Of a DNA stretch of 64,000 bases, positions 55,315-63,676 are shown in pieces. Made by a program: the position numbers and the translations under genes. The notes under the pieces were generated by a model, which worked only from the letters and a program-made list of their open reading frames with translations, did no database searches and was not told the DNA's origin. Source of the DNA: Lachnospiraceae bacterium XBB1006 (GTDB taxonomy: Bacteria; Bacillota; Clostridia; Lachnospirales; Lachnospiraceae); the NCBI GenBank assembly GCA_900115795.1, contig FOXT01000009.1, positions 83,044 through 147,043 on the forward strand. Reading direction: 5' to 3'. Each line of letters begins with the position of its first letter. Within the stretch, counting starts at the first letter, position 1.

Positions 55315-56891
55315 TTCCTTTAATCAATGAGAAAAAAAGAAAAGGTGACGTTTCCCTGGGCGTTTTGTATAACGAAGGAAAGGTTAGACGTCGTCGAGAG
55401 TGGCGCGGCCTAAAAGATACCTTATATGACTATTATAAATGGCTGGGCGTGTGGAAGTTAATGATTGGCGTATCCCTTAGTAAGGGATTTTTTAAGGGAT
55501 TGTTTCGGTATCGTTGGATGGTGAACTACCTGGCAGTACCTCACATGGTAGACAAGTTTACCATTGGACAGCGAGGAGAAACCTTGCGTATTACCCGTAC
55601 GGCCATAGGGTATGTGGTAAAAGATGTGGCGGTGGTAATTAAGCAGTGTCTTCGCGGGGACCGAAGAAGCGGAAACGATCAGGCATTTTCGGACAAGTGT
55701 GTACTTGTGGATGAAAATGCCATGACCTCTTTTATGATGGGGTTCCCGGATTTGGTGGCACTGCAGCGAGAAGTGCCAACCCTTTTTTCCGCAAATCTCA
55801 TTAATCAGAATTCCGCCACGCATTACATCGATGTGGCACAGATGTATGGAATTCCCGGAGATGTGTGTCCGATGCCGGAAACGGAGCTTGGAATTTCCAT
55901 TGAGGATGATTTCGTTGTAGCCGGAAAATGCGCCGTGCAGGTGAATACGACCTGCGATGGCTCGATGATGGGAAATGGACCCATTGCCAAGCGGCTGGAA
56001 CAGGATTATCATATTCCCACGTTCCAGATGGCAGCACCTATACGCCATCGAAACGAGGATGTGCAGGAATACGCGGCGGAGGAGATTAAGCAGGCTATTT
56101 CATTTATTGAAGAAAAAACCGGTGCGAAGTGGAATTGGGAAGCGTACTTTGCGGCAGCAAAACGTGTCAATATGACTACCCGCAATCGTTTGGAATGGTT
56201 AGAAATCAACGCAACACCCTATCCGCAGTTTGTAGGAGCCGTTTTTTCCCTGTATAACGATACCAATTATATGGGAAACTGCGGGCGTTCGGCAGAGTTC
56301 CCTTTGATTGATCAGAAAATTATGAAGCTGGTGACACAGGGCTACCGGAAAAAACATATGATGGCAAAAGAATACCGGCATCGCTGTCTGGTATGGGGGG
56401 TGCAGTCACACTATGCCTTTGACATGCTGTATTGGATGATGGAGTGTTGGGGCGTAGTGCCATTGACCGATATGTTATCTATGGTAATTGAGCGGGAAAT
56501 TGCAGACGAAGATACCCCTGAGAATCGTAAGCAGGCTTACTATGATATGGCGTACTTAAGCGAAAATATGATTATGCGTAATCGTACCCATGGTGGATAC
56601 GCGGTTTTGCTGGACGAGCTGTGGGAGTATTGCGAAAAAATGAATGCGGATATGGTTATGCTGTGGGAACACATGGCATGCAAGGCACTTGCGGGATTAC
56701 ACGGACAGTTCGAAGAGCAGGCAAGAGAGAGAGGAATTCATTTGGTATGGGTAACACATGATTTGTGTGATCCCAGGGTTTGCAGCAGGCAGACGATTCG
56801 TGACCAGTTTAATCGTTATATGCGAACAGTTATGCGGGAAGAACCGGTGGATCCATCCCTTGAAAGTTTGCCGGATGATCATGCGTGGTAA
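55311..56891 (+). CDS. 2-hydroxyacyl-CoA dehydratase family subunit (second)
   Basis: The 526-residue partner subunit has a typical D-component fold (DVCPMPETELG, QVNTTCDGSMMGNGP, HDLCDPRVCSRQTIRDQF near the C terminus). It overlaps the first subunit by 4 bp, so a 1:1 complex is expected. The N-terminal about 80 residues are basic and longer than usual. The activating ATPase (HgdC/BcrA-D type) that such enzymes need is not encoded next to it, so it must be elsewhere or the enzyme uses another electron donor. Confidence 0.8.
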   Translation: MIPLINEKKRKGDVSLGVLYNEGKVRRRREWRGLKDTLYDYYKWLGVWKLMIGVSLSKGFFKGLFRYRWMVNYLAVPHMVDKFTIGQRGETLRITRTAIGYVVKDVAVVIKQCLRGDRRSGNDQAFSDKCVLVDENAMTSFMMGFPDLVALQREVPTLFSANLINQNSATHYIDVAQMYGIPGDVCPMPETELGISIEDDFVVAGKCAVQVNTTCDGSMMGNGPIAKRLEQDYHIPTFQMAAPIRHRNEDVQEYAAEEIKQAISFIEEKTGAKWNWEAYFAAAKRVNMTTRNRLEWLEINATPYPQFVGAVFSLYNDTNYMGNCGRSAEFPLIDQKIMKLVTQGYRKKHMMAKEYRHRCLVWGVQSHYAFDMLYWMMECWGVVPLTDMLSMVIEREIADEDTPENRKQAYYDMAYLSENMIMRNRTHGGYAVLLDELWEYCEKMNADMVMLWEHMACKALAGLHGQFEEQARERGIHLVWVTHDLCDPRVCSRQTIRDQFNRYMRTVMREEPVDPSLESLPDDHAW

Positions 56892-56990
56892 AATGCGGAA
56901 TTAATTGTGAATGCAGTTGAAAGGCTTTTGGCAAAACCGTATAATGAAGTGGAAGAAATGCATAATGTTTGGCAGGAGGAAAGTGTAATT

Positions 56991-57647
56991 ATGAAAAAAA
57001 GAGTTCAGTTTGCAGCAGTGGCAATGGCTTCGGTTATGATAATCGGGGCTGTGGGAGTGACCGAGACAACGGCCGCATCAAAGCGGGCAGCTGCCTGTAC
57101 GGCGTATAAGAAATTTTTAAAAAATAATGTATCACACTTCACCGTTGAGGAGGGAGATATAGAGACAAAGAATGCCGAGAAACGGGATAAATGTAGTAGT
57201 TTTATGCTTGCGGATCTTAATGGCGATGGGATTCCGGAATTGGTGACAGAGCATGTAAGCGGCTACCGACAGGGGTTCTTGAATGTCTATGTATACAAAA
57301 ACGGAAAGGTGCAGTATGCAAAGACCAAAAAGAATAATAAAGTCAAAGTGGATGTATCCTGTAATGCTGCCGGCTGGTACAATGTGTATCGATGCAAGAA
57401 AGGCCATTTGCATGCAGAGTGGGAAGGCGGTTCTGTTGGAAAGGATTATTCGGCATATAATTTTAAATCCGGAAAAATGAATCGGTATTTGCATGGTTCC
57501 TGGGAGGAATTGCCGGGAAAATATAATTTTTACAAAAATGGAAGTCATGTAACGGAAGAGGAGTTTAACCGTTTGTATGCGAAGTGCAAGAAGGCAGGTT
57601 CTATGCATAAGAATACGGCGAAAAATCGTACAAAGTACGTAAAATGA
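56991..57647 (+). CDS. Secreted protein with calcium-binding-like repeat, unknown function
   Basis: The 218-residue protein begins with a signal peptide (MKKRVQFAAVAMASVMIIGAV, cleaved near TTAASK), so it is exported. One block, ADLNGDGIPELV, is an FG-GAP/dockerin-like Asp-Asn-Gly-Asp-Gly loop. The remainder is Lys-rich with no family I recognise. The Met with GGAGG upstream is chosen; the frame is open 28 codons earlier, covering the end of the preceding gene. It is probably a host-surface or wall protein; nothing more can be said. Confidence 0.65.
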   Translation: MKKRVQFAAVAMASVMIIGAVGVTETTAASKRAAACTAYKKFLKNNVSHFTVEEGDIETKNAEKRDKCSSFMLADLNGDGIPELVTEHVSGYRQGFLNVYVYKNGKVQYAKTKKNNKVKVDVSCNAAGWYNVYRCKKGHLHAEWEGGSVGKDYSAYNFKSGKMNRYLHGSWEELPGKYNFYKNGSHVTEEEFNRLYAKCKKAGSMHKNTAKNRTKYVK

Positions 57648-57657
57648 TGGAGAAAAA

Positions 57658-58359
57658 ATGAGGATACTTACGAAAGCAGAGATTTGTAGGGCGATTGTTT
57701 CGGAAGAGGCAAGAAAACAGGCAGATTTTTCGGACGCATGTATACAAGACGTGGATTTGTCCGGATTGGATTTGCACGGCCTGAATTTTGAGAAGAGCAC
57801 GTTTGAACGGGTGTGTTTAGAGCATACAAATCTTGCGGGAGTATGTTTGGAAAATGCGTTGCTGGATGGGATTTGTCTTCGTGAATCCAATTTGCGGCAG
57901 GCGAATCTGCGGGGAACCTGTTTGCGAGAAGCGAGTTTAGAAGGATGTGATTGTCGTGGTGTGGATTTTTACGCTGCGGTTTTGGAACACACCAACCTAA
58001 CGGACATACAAACAGATGAAATGACCAAATGGTTTCGGATGCATTGTCCGGCTACCGGTCCGATACTGGGGTACAAGAAATGCGTTGGTGATCGGCTGGT
58101 ACAACTGTTAATCCCTGCAGATGCAAAACGAACCAGTGCCACGCGACCTTCTTGCCGCGCCAGCAAGGCAAAGGTGCTCTCCATCTGGAATTTTGATGCG
58201 ACGGTAAGCTATGAGGAAGCCTGGTCTTTGGTGGATGACAATTTTGTCTATCGAAAAGGACAGTGGGTGGAAGTGGCAAATTTCAATGAGGATCGTTGGT
58301 TTGATTCCACAACCGGAATTCATTTCTGGTTAACAAGGGAGGAGGCCATCGGTTATTAA
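57658..58359 (+). CDS. Pentapeptide-repeat protein with unknown C-terminal domain
   Basis: Residues 20-125 form about 20 pentapeptide repeats of the A(D/N)LxX type (LSGLDLHGLNFEKSTF, CLRESNLRQANLRGTCL), expected to fold as a right-handed quadrilateral helix. The C-terminal 105 residues (about IPADAKRTSA then RASKAKVLSI) resemble a domain seen next to pentapeptide repeats in phage and bacterial proteins (DUF5758-like, tentative). It starts 10 bp after the secreted protein. The function of these proteins is rarely known; some protect gyrase. Confidence 0.75.
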   Translation: MRILTKAEICRAIVSEEARKQADFSDACIQDVDLSGLDLHGLNFEKSTFERVCLEHTNLAGVCLENALLDGICLRESNLRQANLRGTCLREASLEGCDCRGVDFYAAVLEHTNLTDIQTDEMTKWFRMHCPATGPILGYKKCVGDRLVQLLIPADAKRTSATRPSCRASKAKVLSIWNFDATVSYEEAWSLVDDNFVYRKGQWVEVANFNEDRWFDSTTGIHFWLTREEAIGY

Positions 58360-58386
58360 AGAAACGGAAGGAAACGAGAAATAAGG

Positions 58387-59079
58387 ATGAAACAAAAAGG
58401 CAAGGTGTATGGCGTGGGCGTTGGCCCGGGGGATCCGGAATTGATGACGTTAAAAGCGGTGCGGGTTATTCGGGAAAATGAGGTGATTGCCATTCCGGGT
58501 GATGTACCGGAGAAAACAAAAGCCTACGGCATTGCGGTGGAGGCTGTCCCGGAGCTGAAAACAAAAGAGTTGGTGCCAGTGAGCATGCCAATGATCAAGG
58601 ATCGGGCGCAACTTGAGCAACTTCATGAAACGGGGGCAAAACAGATTGCTTCGTACTTGGAGCAGGGAAGAAACGTGGTGTTTTTAACCCTGGGGGATCC
58701 GACGATTTATAGTACTTTTAGCTACTTACAACGCTATTTTATGGATGCAGGTTATGAAGTGGAGATTGTAAGTGGAATTCCTTCTTTTTGCGCTGCGGCG
58801 GCACGGCTTAGGCTTCCATTGGCGGAGTGGGAGGAACCGATTCATATTCTTCCGGCACTTCATTTAGAGGAAAGTGCATTGATCGGGGACGGAAATTATG
58901 TACTGATGAAATCTGCCAGTCACATGGGTGAGGTAAAAAATCTTCTTCGGAATCGCGGATTGGCAATTCAGGCGGTGGAAAACTGCGGAATGCAACAGGA
59001 AGTAATTTATCATAGCCTTGCGGAAATTCCGGATGATGCCGGCTATTTTTCCATAATTATAGCAAAAGAATCGGTATAA
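58387..59079 (+). CDS. cobI: Precorrin-2/cobalt-factor II C20-methyltransferase
   Basis: This SAM-dependent enzyme methylates C20 of precorrin-2 in cobalamin synthesis (CobI/CbiL). The 230 residues have the tetrapyrrole methylase fold: GVGVGPGDPELMTLKA at the N terminus and LTLGDPTIYSTFSYLQ, with EIVSGIPSFCAAAARL. Anaerobes use the cobalt-factor II route, so CbiL is the likely form. No other cobalamin gene is adjacent, so it is an orphan in this window. A GGAGG-type site is weak (GGAAGG) but close. Confidence 0.88.
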   Translation: MKQKGKVYGVGVGPGDPELMTLKAVRVIRENEVIAIPGDVPEKTKAYGIAVEAVPELKTKELVPVSMPMIKDRAQLEQLHETGAKQIASYLEQGRNVVFLTLGDPTIYSTFSYLQRYFMDAGYEVEIVSGIPSFCAAAARLRLPLAEWEEPIHILPALHLEESALIGDGNYVLMKSASHMGEVKNLLRNRGLAIQAVENCGMQQEVIYHSLAEIPDDAGYFSIIIAKESV

Positions 59080-59102
59080 TTGTTTGGAATTGACACATAC
59101 TG
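59073..59102 (+). promoter_or_regulatory. Possible sigma-G-type promoter of spoVAC
   Basis: GGTATAA (59073-59079) and CATACTG (59096-59102) are spaced about 16 bp apart, resembling forespore sigma factor consensus (GTATA and CATACTA). It overlaps the end of cobI and precedes spoVAC. Assignment is tentative. Confidence 0.35.
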
Positions 59103-59129
59103 TATCCAAAAAAACAGGGAGTGGATGGT

Positions 59130-59582
59130 ATGTCGAAACAGTCAATGAACAATGTAAAAAATGAACAGTATAAGGAAATGGTAAAGGAGGCCACTCCAAC
59201 CCACAGCCTGCCCGTAAATATGGGAAAGGCCTTTGTGGTTGGTGGCCTCATTTGTGTAGTAGGGCAAGGAATCTTAAATACCATGTTATCCCTTGGTCTT
59301 TCGGATAAGGATGCCTATGCGTATACGGGAGTGGTTCTTATTTTTCTTAGTGTCATGCTAACCGGTCTTAATATTTATCCAAGTATTGCAACGTTTGGTG
59401 GCGCGGGGGCATTGGTTCCGATTACGGGATTTGCCAATGGCGTAGCATCCTGCGCCATTGAATTTAAGCCGGAGGGACAGGTGTTTGGAATTGGGTGTAA
59501 GATTTTTACCATTGCCGGACCGGTGATTCTGTATGGTATTGTGGTAAGTGCGGCAGCAGGTGTGATTTATTATTTTTTGTAG
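59130..59582 (+). CDS. spoVAC: Stage V sporulation protein AC
   Basis: SpoVAC is a membrane channel protein of the spore, opening for dipicolinate. The 150-residue protein has the family pattern AFVVGGLICVVGQG, VMLTGLNIYPSIATFGGAGALVPITGFANGVASCAIEF (shortened here) and a final membrane segment. The ATG with GGGAG 8 nt upstream is used; a GTG three codons before is less likely. Normally spoVAC is next to spoVAD and spoVAE; here it is alone, far from the spoVAA-AB pair and followed by a terminator. Confidence 0.9.
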   Translation: MSKQSMNNVKNEQYKEMVKEATPTHSLPVNMGKAFVVGGLICVVGQGILNTMLSLGLSDKDAYAYTGVVLIFLSVMLTGLNIYPSIATFGGAGALVPITGFANGVASCAIEFKPEGQVFGIGCKIFTIAGPVILYGIVVSAAAGVIYYFL

Positions 59583-59603
59583 CGTGCGCGCAGCTATGAA
59601 ATG

Positions 59604-59630
59604 GCGCAACCGCCAAGTTGACGGTTGCGC
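59604..59630. terminator. Strong hairpin after spoVAC
   Basis: GCGCAACCG / CGGTTGCGC with a 9-nt loop. The convergent flavodoxin gene ends 28 bp beyond, so it may serve both sides; the T-tract is weak. Confidence 0.65.
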
Positions 59631-59657
59631 TGGTTTGGGTGGTTCTTTGCAGAATCA

Positions 59658-60098
59658 TTACATAATCTCTGATGCGTTGCGTACAAGCTTTGCATCCAGG
59701 GATGGATTGCCGCACAGGGACGGGCGCAGTTTCTCAGCAGTTTTGCCAATGCCACTTCCACCGGAGGTTGCAAATAAATGAACGGTTTTTCCTTCCCAAT
59801 TATAGTCTTTGCAAAAGGTATGGATGACTCTGGGCGCCTGGCCGTACCAGATTGGGAATCCAAGATAGATGGTATCATAACTATCAAAATCTTCTATCTT
59901 GCAGGAAATTGGAACATCTTTGCCGCCTAATTGCTCTTTGTTGCAACGGGATAAAGGATTTTTCCAATTAATATCCGATTTCGAGTAAACCGTTTTCGGG
60001 ATGATTTCCAAAAGCTCAAAATGATTTTTCTGAGCAAATTCTTTTGCTACATTTGCAGTGGTGCCCTCTGCACTAAAATACGCTACGAGTGTTTTCAT
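59658..60098 (-). CDS. Flavodoxin
   Basis: The 146-residue protein has the flavodoxin fold: FMN phosphate loop YFSAEGTTANVA, then YLGFPIWYGQAPRV and LFATSGGSGIGKTAEKL. Flavodoxins carry electrons in place of ferredoxin under iron limitation or act in flavin oxidoreduction. A strong own promoter lies upstream on the minus strand (TTGACA and TATTAT, 17 bp). The ribosome site GGAGG precedes the ATG. Confidence 0.9.
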   Translation of the reverse strand: MKTLVAYFSAEGTTANVAKEFAQKNHFELLEIIPKTVYSKSDINWKNPLSRCNKEQLGGKDVPISCKIEDFDSYDTIYLGFPIWYGQAPRVIHTFCKDYNWEGKTVHLFATSGGSGIGKTAEKLRPSLCGNPSLDAKLVRNASEIM

Positions 60099-60147
60099 AT
60101 AGGCCTCCTTGTATAATCAATTTTATAAAATAAGATTGCATACAACT

Positions 60148-60176
60148 ATAATATAGCGTTTGGGGGAACTTGTCAA
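60148..60176 (-). promoter_or_regulatory. Predicted flavodoxin promoter
   Basis: Read on the minus strand: TTGACA (complement of 60171-60176), 17-bp spacer, TATTAT (complement of 60148-60153). Confidence 0.7.
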
Positions 60177-60388
60177 GATATAGAAGGCGAGTAGATATAT
60201 TTGGAAAAGCCGGTAATTATAAAAAGGCATTAAAATTGAATAATGCATAAGGGGATGTTTTTATACTCTCAAAACTGCCATCTGTGAACTAGAGAAACAA
60301 AAAATAATAGACCAATACCCAAAACGTGATATAATGGAAGAAACCAAGGCAGAAATGCATGTGACTAGATATAAAAGGGGGAAATGAG

Positions 60389-60643
60389 ATGAAAAAAGTC
60401 GACTACTATACGCTTGATTACTACGATAGAAATGTAATTAGCATGATAATTGAAAAATACAAACTGCCTGCTATGGAAGCGACACGTAGGTTTATATTAT
60501 CAAAGACGCACATCATGTTAGAGGATGAGGCCGGGGGATTATGGGCATTTCCGGAACGAGCAATTATGGACATGTGGGAAGTAGAGCAAATTACCGGGGA
60601 ACCAAGAAACTCATCCTATATAAGGGGGAATGACAATGAGTGA
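60389..60643 (+). CDS. Small protein, first gene of a pair, unknown function
   Basis: The 84-residue protein is mainly helical with acidic and aromatic residues (starts MKKVDYYTLDYYD). It has a GGGGG ribosome site and its stop overlaps the next small gene by 8 bp, so they are translationally coupled. Such pairs occur as accessory or toxin-antitoxin-like units in Clostridia; no catalytic motif is visible and the function is not known. Confidence 0.65.
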   Translation: MKKVDYYTLDYYDRNVISMIIEKYKLPAMEATRRFILSKTHIMLEDEAGGLWAFPERAIMDMWEVEQITGEPRNSSYIRGNDNE

Positions 60644-60836
60644 GGAAATGGCTTTTTTTGTATTGCTGATTGAAAAATATGCGAGCGTGAAGAACCGTCT
60701 TACAGGAGAGGTGCTTCGAGAGTGGGATGAACTTGGAATTACGGATAAGATTTATGATATGTATTATCAATATCATCAGGAACGAATGGAAAATGCGATT
60801 GAGGATATTGACTGTCTAGTTGAAAAAATGAAATAG
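60636..60836 (+). CDS. DUF3791-type small protein
   Basis: The 66-residue protein (pattern FFVLLIEKYA, EVLREWDELGITDKIYDMY, ENAIEDIDCLVE) fits the DUF3791 type of small helical proteins of Firmicutes. The ATG with GGGGGAAT upstream overlaps the previous gene. It is often found next to a second small gene of the kind encoded just before it. Function unknown; a toxin-antitoxin role is a guess from size and overlap. Confidence 0.65.
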   Translation: MSEEMAFFVLLIEKYASVKNRLTGEVLREWDELGITDKIYDMYYQYHQERMENAIEDIDCLVEKMK

Positions 60837-60943
60837 CATATGTTCCACCGTATTTTCAGCAGGAAATCAGCTAACCTTCTTTGTGTCTCCATCTAAGGTT
60901 CAGATTACGTTTGTAAACTGTGACCATACCAAGAAAGGAAACA

Positions 60944-61791
60944 TAGGTAATTGCGAAACTCGCTATGCTCGTTCGCAATCTTGAATAAAAACGAGGACAG
61001 AATCCCGATATGCGGGATTCTCGGATGAAAAATCAATATCTGATACATCTAGGAATGCAGGAGATGATTTTGGGTGCACTTTAATAAACCATGCATGTAC
61101 ATTTGAATGATAAGGGTATTATGCCGCTTTCAGCAAAGGTTTTATGCTGCGAATGACGGAGTCGGCGTACTTGGGATTGTTTTCAGTAACATAGGCTTCG
61201 ATGCCGGTAGAGTCAAAAATGGTCATATCAGCTTTTGCGGAATCTACTGCCTGGCATATAGGTTCTGTTAGGTCGACAAGGGACTCAAAAAAGGCAGACA
61301 GGTCATCTATAAAATCCTGCTTGAAGCGAGTGATGCGCGTGGCATTGGGAACCTTATGAAAGCCGCAGAATTTCCGCAGATGTTGTGAATAGCGGAGCAT
61401 AGGGATGAGCAGAGAATCCGTAGGCACGGAGAAAATCTTCTGCAGGATGAGAGCCCAAAGCATGGCTGAAAGCGGATAATCACGCGGTCTGCCAGTTGAC
61501 GAATAATAGTGATTATAAAATGATTGGAGAATGATGTCATCAAGGGCGATGTGTTCCTCAAGCATCTGAAGAAAAGCGGGTTTGTCATCGTCAAATTTTT
61601 CTTGGCAATCCAGCAAAATATCTGCCAAAGAAAGCTGATTGTATGTTATCATACAGGTACAACTCCTTTCTGGTGGATATGGAAATTAAGTGTCGTAACT
61701 CAATTTTACCATAAACCGGTGAGGAGTTGTTTGATTTTGTAACAAAAAGAATGCCGTAATTATGCGGCTTCTGGCGTTTCGCAAACGCCTA
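60944..61791. mobile_element. Remnant of an insertion element with TTGCGAAAC ends
   Basis: Left end TAGGTAATTGCGAAACTC (60944-60961) and right end TAGGCGTTTGCGAAACGC (complement of 61774-61791) agree at 14 of 18 positions. Between them lies a truncated transposase gene on the minus strand. The total of 848 bp is too short for an intact DUF772 transposase, so the element is internally deleted. Both ends match those of the MITE-like element in the valS leader. Confidence 0.6.
61119..61652 (-). pseudogene. Truncated DUF772-type transposase
   Basis: The 177-residue frame has the N-terminal DUF772 domain of IS1182/IS5-like transposases (FYNHYYSSTGRPRDYPLSAMLWALIL, TIFDSTGIEAYV with the first catalytic Asp). 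It ends abruptly after IKPLLKAA; the rest of the catalytic core and the C terminus are missing. It cannot catalyse transposition and is a decayed copy. Confidence 0.85.
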
Positions 61792-61885
61792 AATAAGCAC
61801 AAAGTTTGGAGGTGTGGTTGAAAAAACTAAAGATTATCATAAGAATAGCCGATATATATTTTGTAAAAGTTGGATGAAAGGGGAG

Positions 61886-61913
61886 TTGACAGCCATGCAA
61901 AGAATGTTACAAT
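61886..61913 (+). promoter_or_regulatory. Predicted promoter of the surface-protein gene
   Basis: TTGACA and TACAAT with 16-bp spacing. The predicted transcription start falls at the AGAGC repeat tract. Confidence 0.7.
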
Positions 61914-61918
61914 CTTGG

Positions 61919-61958
61919 AGAGCAGAGCAGAGCAGAGCAGAGCAGAGCAGAGCAGAGC
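61919..61958. repeat. AGAGC x8 tandem repeat at the transcription start
   Basis: Eight perfect AGAGC units start 6 bp after the -10 element. The 5-bp unit is a candidate for slipped-strand copy-number change. Confidence 0.9.
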
Positions 61959-62011
61959 ATGGGCTAGTTACGGTCTTTTTTCGGATAAAATTATATACAA
62001 TGATGGATAAC

Positions 62012-62060
62012 CGTCGGATTGATGAGACAGATATGTCTTGTTAAGCTCGGCGGTTTTTAT
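62012..62060 (+). terminator. Leader hairpin before the surface-protein gene
   Basis: AACCGTCG / CGGCGGTT with inner AGACA / TGTCT and a T-tract lies about 90 nt after the predicted transcription start and 35 bp before the start codon. It could attenuate the leader. Confidence 0.6.
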
Positions 62061-62092
62061 TATGGAAAAATTAAACTCAAGGAGGATATCAT

Positions 62093-63676
62093 ATGATGAA
62101 AAAAAAGAAAGCAGGAAGAGTGCTACTCAGTTTTTTGCTCTCATTGGCGATGGTTATAGGATTTATGCCAGGGATGGGTATGACTGCGCATGCAGAACCT
62201 ACTGAAAAATTACTTACAACCATCACGGCAACGGGCAAAGAACAGGCAAGCTACAGCGTAGAGAATATTGCGTCTGTTTCGTTCAGTTATACAGCGAACG
62301 GTTATTCAGCCTATAGTCCGTCCACAAACTGGGGATGGTGGGGATATGGTTGGACAGCAACTGTTACTCCTGCTGATGGATATACAATAACCAAATGTGT
62401 ATTCTACGACGATGCCAATCGTACTGCTGAAGACAGCGAAGCTCCATTTGTAGTGGAAACTACGGAAGCGGATAAGACACCACAAGTAAATGGTACGCCC
62501 ATTTTGGCATATCAGTCTAAAGGTATAAAAAAGATTGAGGTTTATGGATATGCTAACCCAACCACTGTCGATGTTACAGGTGTATCTCTCAACAAAACGA
62601 CTACTACATTGACTGTAGGAGATACAGAAACACTGACAGCAACAGTTAGCCCGGCTGGTGCAACGGACAAGACTGTTACATGGTCAAGTGATAAAACAAA
62701 TGTTGCAACAGTTGATGCAAATGGTAAAGTAACTGCTGTTGCAGAGGGTACGGCAAATATCACTGCTACTGCAACAAACGGAACAGATGATAAAAGTGAT
62801 GATAAGACGGCTACATGTGCGGTGACTGTTGTATCAGCAGCAACCCCTATTTCTTATACTGTTACATTTAAAGTTGCGAATGGTTCCTGGGATGATGGAA
62901 CTACAGCAGACAAATCTGTAACTCTCGATGGCAATGAGGGAGATACATTAAAACTTTCAGCAGACCAGATTCCAGCTGTAGGAACAAAGCCTAATGATGG
63001 TTATAAGGCCGGTAGTTGGGATGTGACTCCGAGTACCGACACAGCAATTTCAAGTAACGTAACCTATACTTATACCTATGTGGCAGATTCATCTGGAGGA
63101 TCATCTGATAGCGGAAGTGGTGATTCATCTGGAGGATCTTCCGATAGTGGAAGTGGCAGTAGCTCGTCTAGTGGCTCCTCTGACAGCGAAAATACCAGTG
63201 GAGGAACAGCAACCACCGGAATAGAAACAACTCCCCAGACACCTACGACAGAATCCTACACCATCCCGGTAGAAAGTGAGCAAGCCGTTCAGGTAGATGC
63301 AAGCATCACTCAGGGAACGGCTACAGTCAGCGATATTACACAGGCCCAGATAGAGCAGGCAACTACAACCACAGGAGATAAGGAGAAGACGGCGGACACC
63401 ATCACCATCGATCTTACCGGGGCAAAGCAGGATGTCAGTGCAGTTGAGCTTACCAAGACAACCGTAGACAAGCTGGCAGAGACAACTGCATCTGAGAATA
63501 ACATAAATACCGTTACGGTAGCCCTTACAAACGCATCTGCAGAATTTGATTCCGCTGCCCTCGATGCCATTTCAAAGGAAGCAAAGACAGGAGAAAAGGT
63601 AACCATTTCTGTAGACGAGAAGAAGACAAGCGACCTTAGTAATGAGCAGCAGACAGCCCTTAAGGAGACAATATGA
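62093..63676 (+). pseudogene. Large secreted surface protein with BIG2 domain, truncated by IS insertion
   Basis: The 527-residue frame begins with a signal peptide (cut near AHA-EP, residue 34) and carries an N-terminal domain, a bacterial Ig-like group 2 domain (about 160-250; VSLNKTTTTLTVGDTETLT), a further beta domain, a Ser/Gly linker (about 335-375), and a C-terminal region of a type seen in large Clostridia surface proteins. It ends TALKETI and TGA at the point where an IS110-family element begins, so the C terminus, including any sortase or wall anchor, is missing. Confidence 0.8.

Noticed and set aside
61814-62044. 76-codon frame containing the AGAGC repeat (AEQSRAEQSR)
   Set aside because: The repeat unit is not a multiple of three, the frame overlaps the predicted promoter, and there is no family match.
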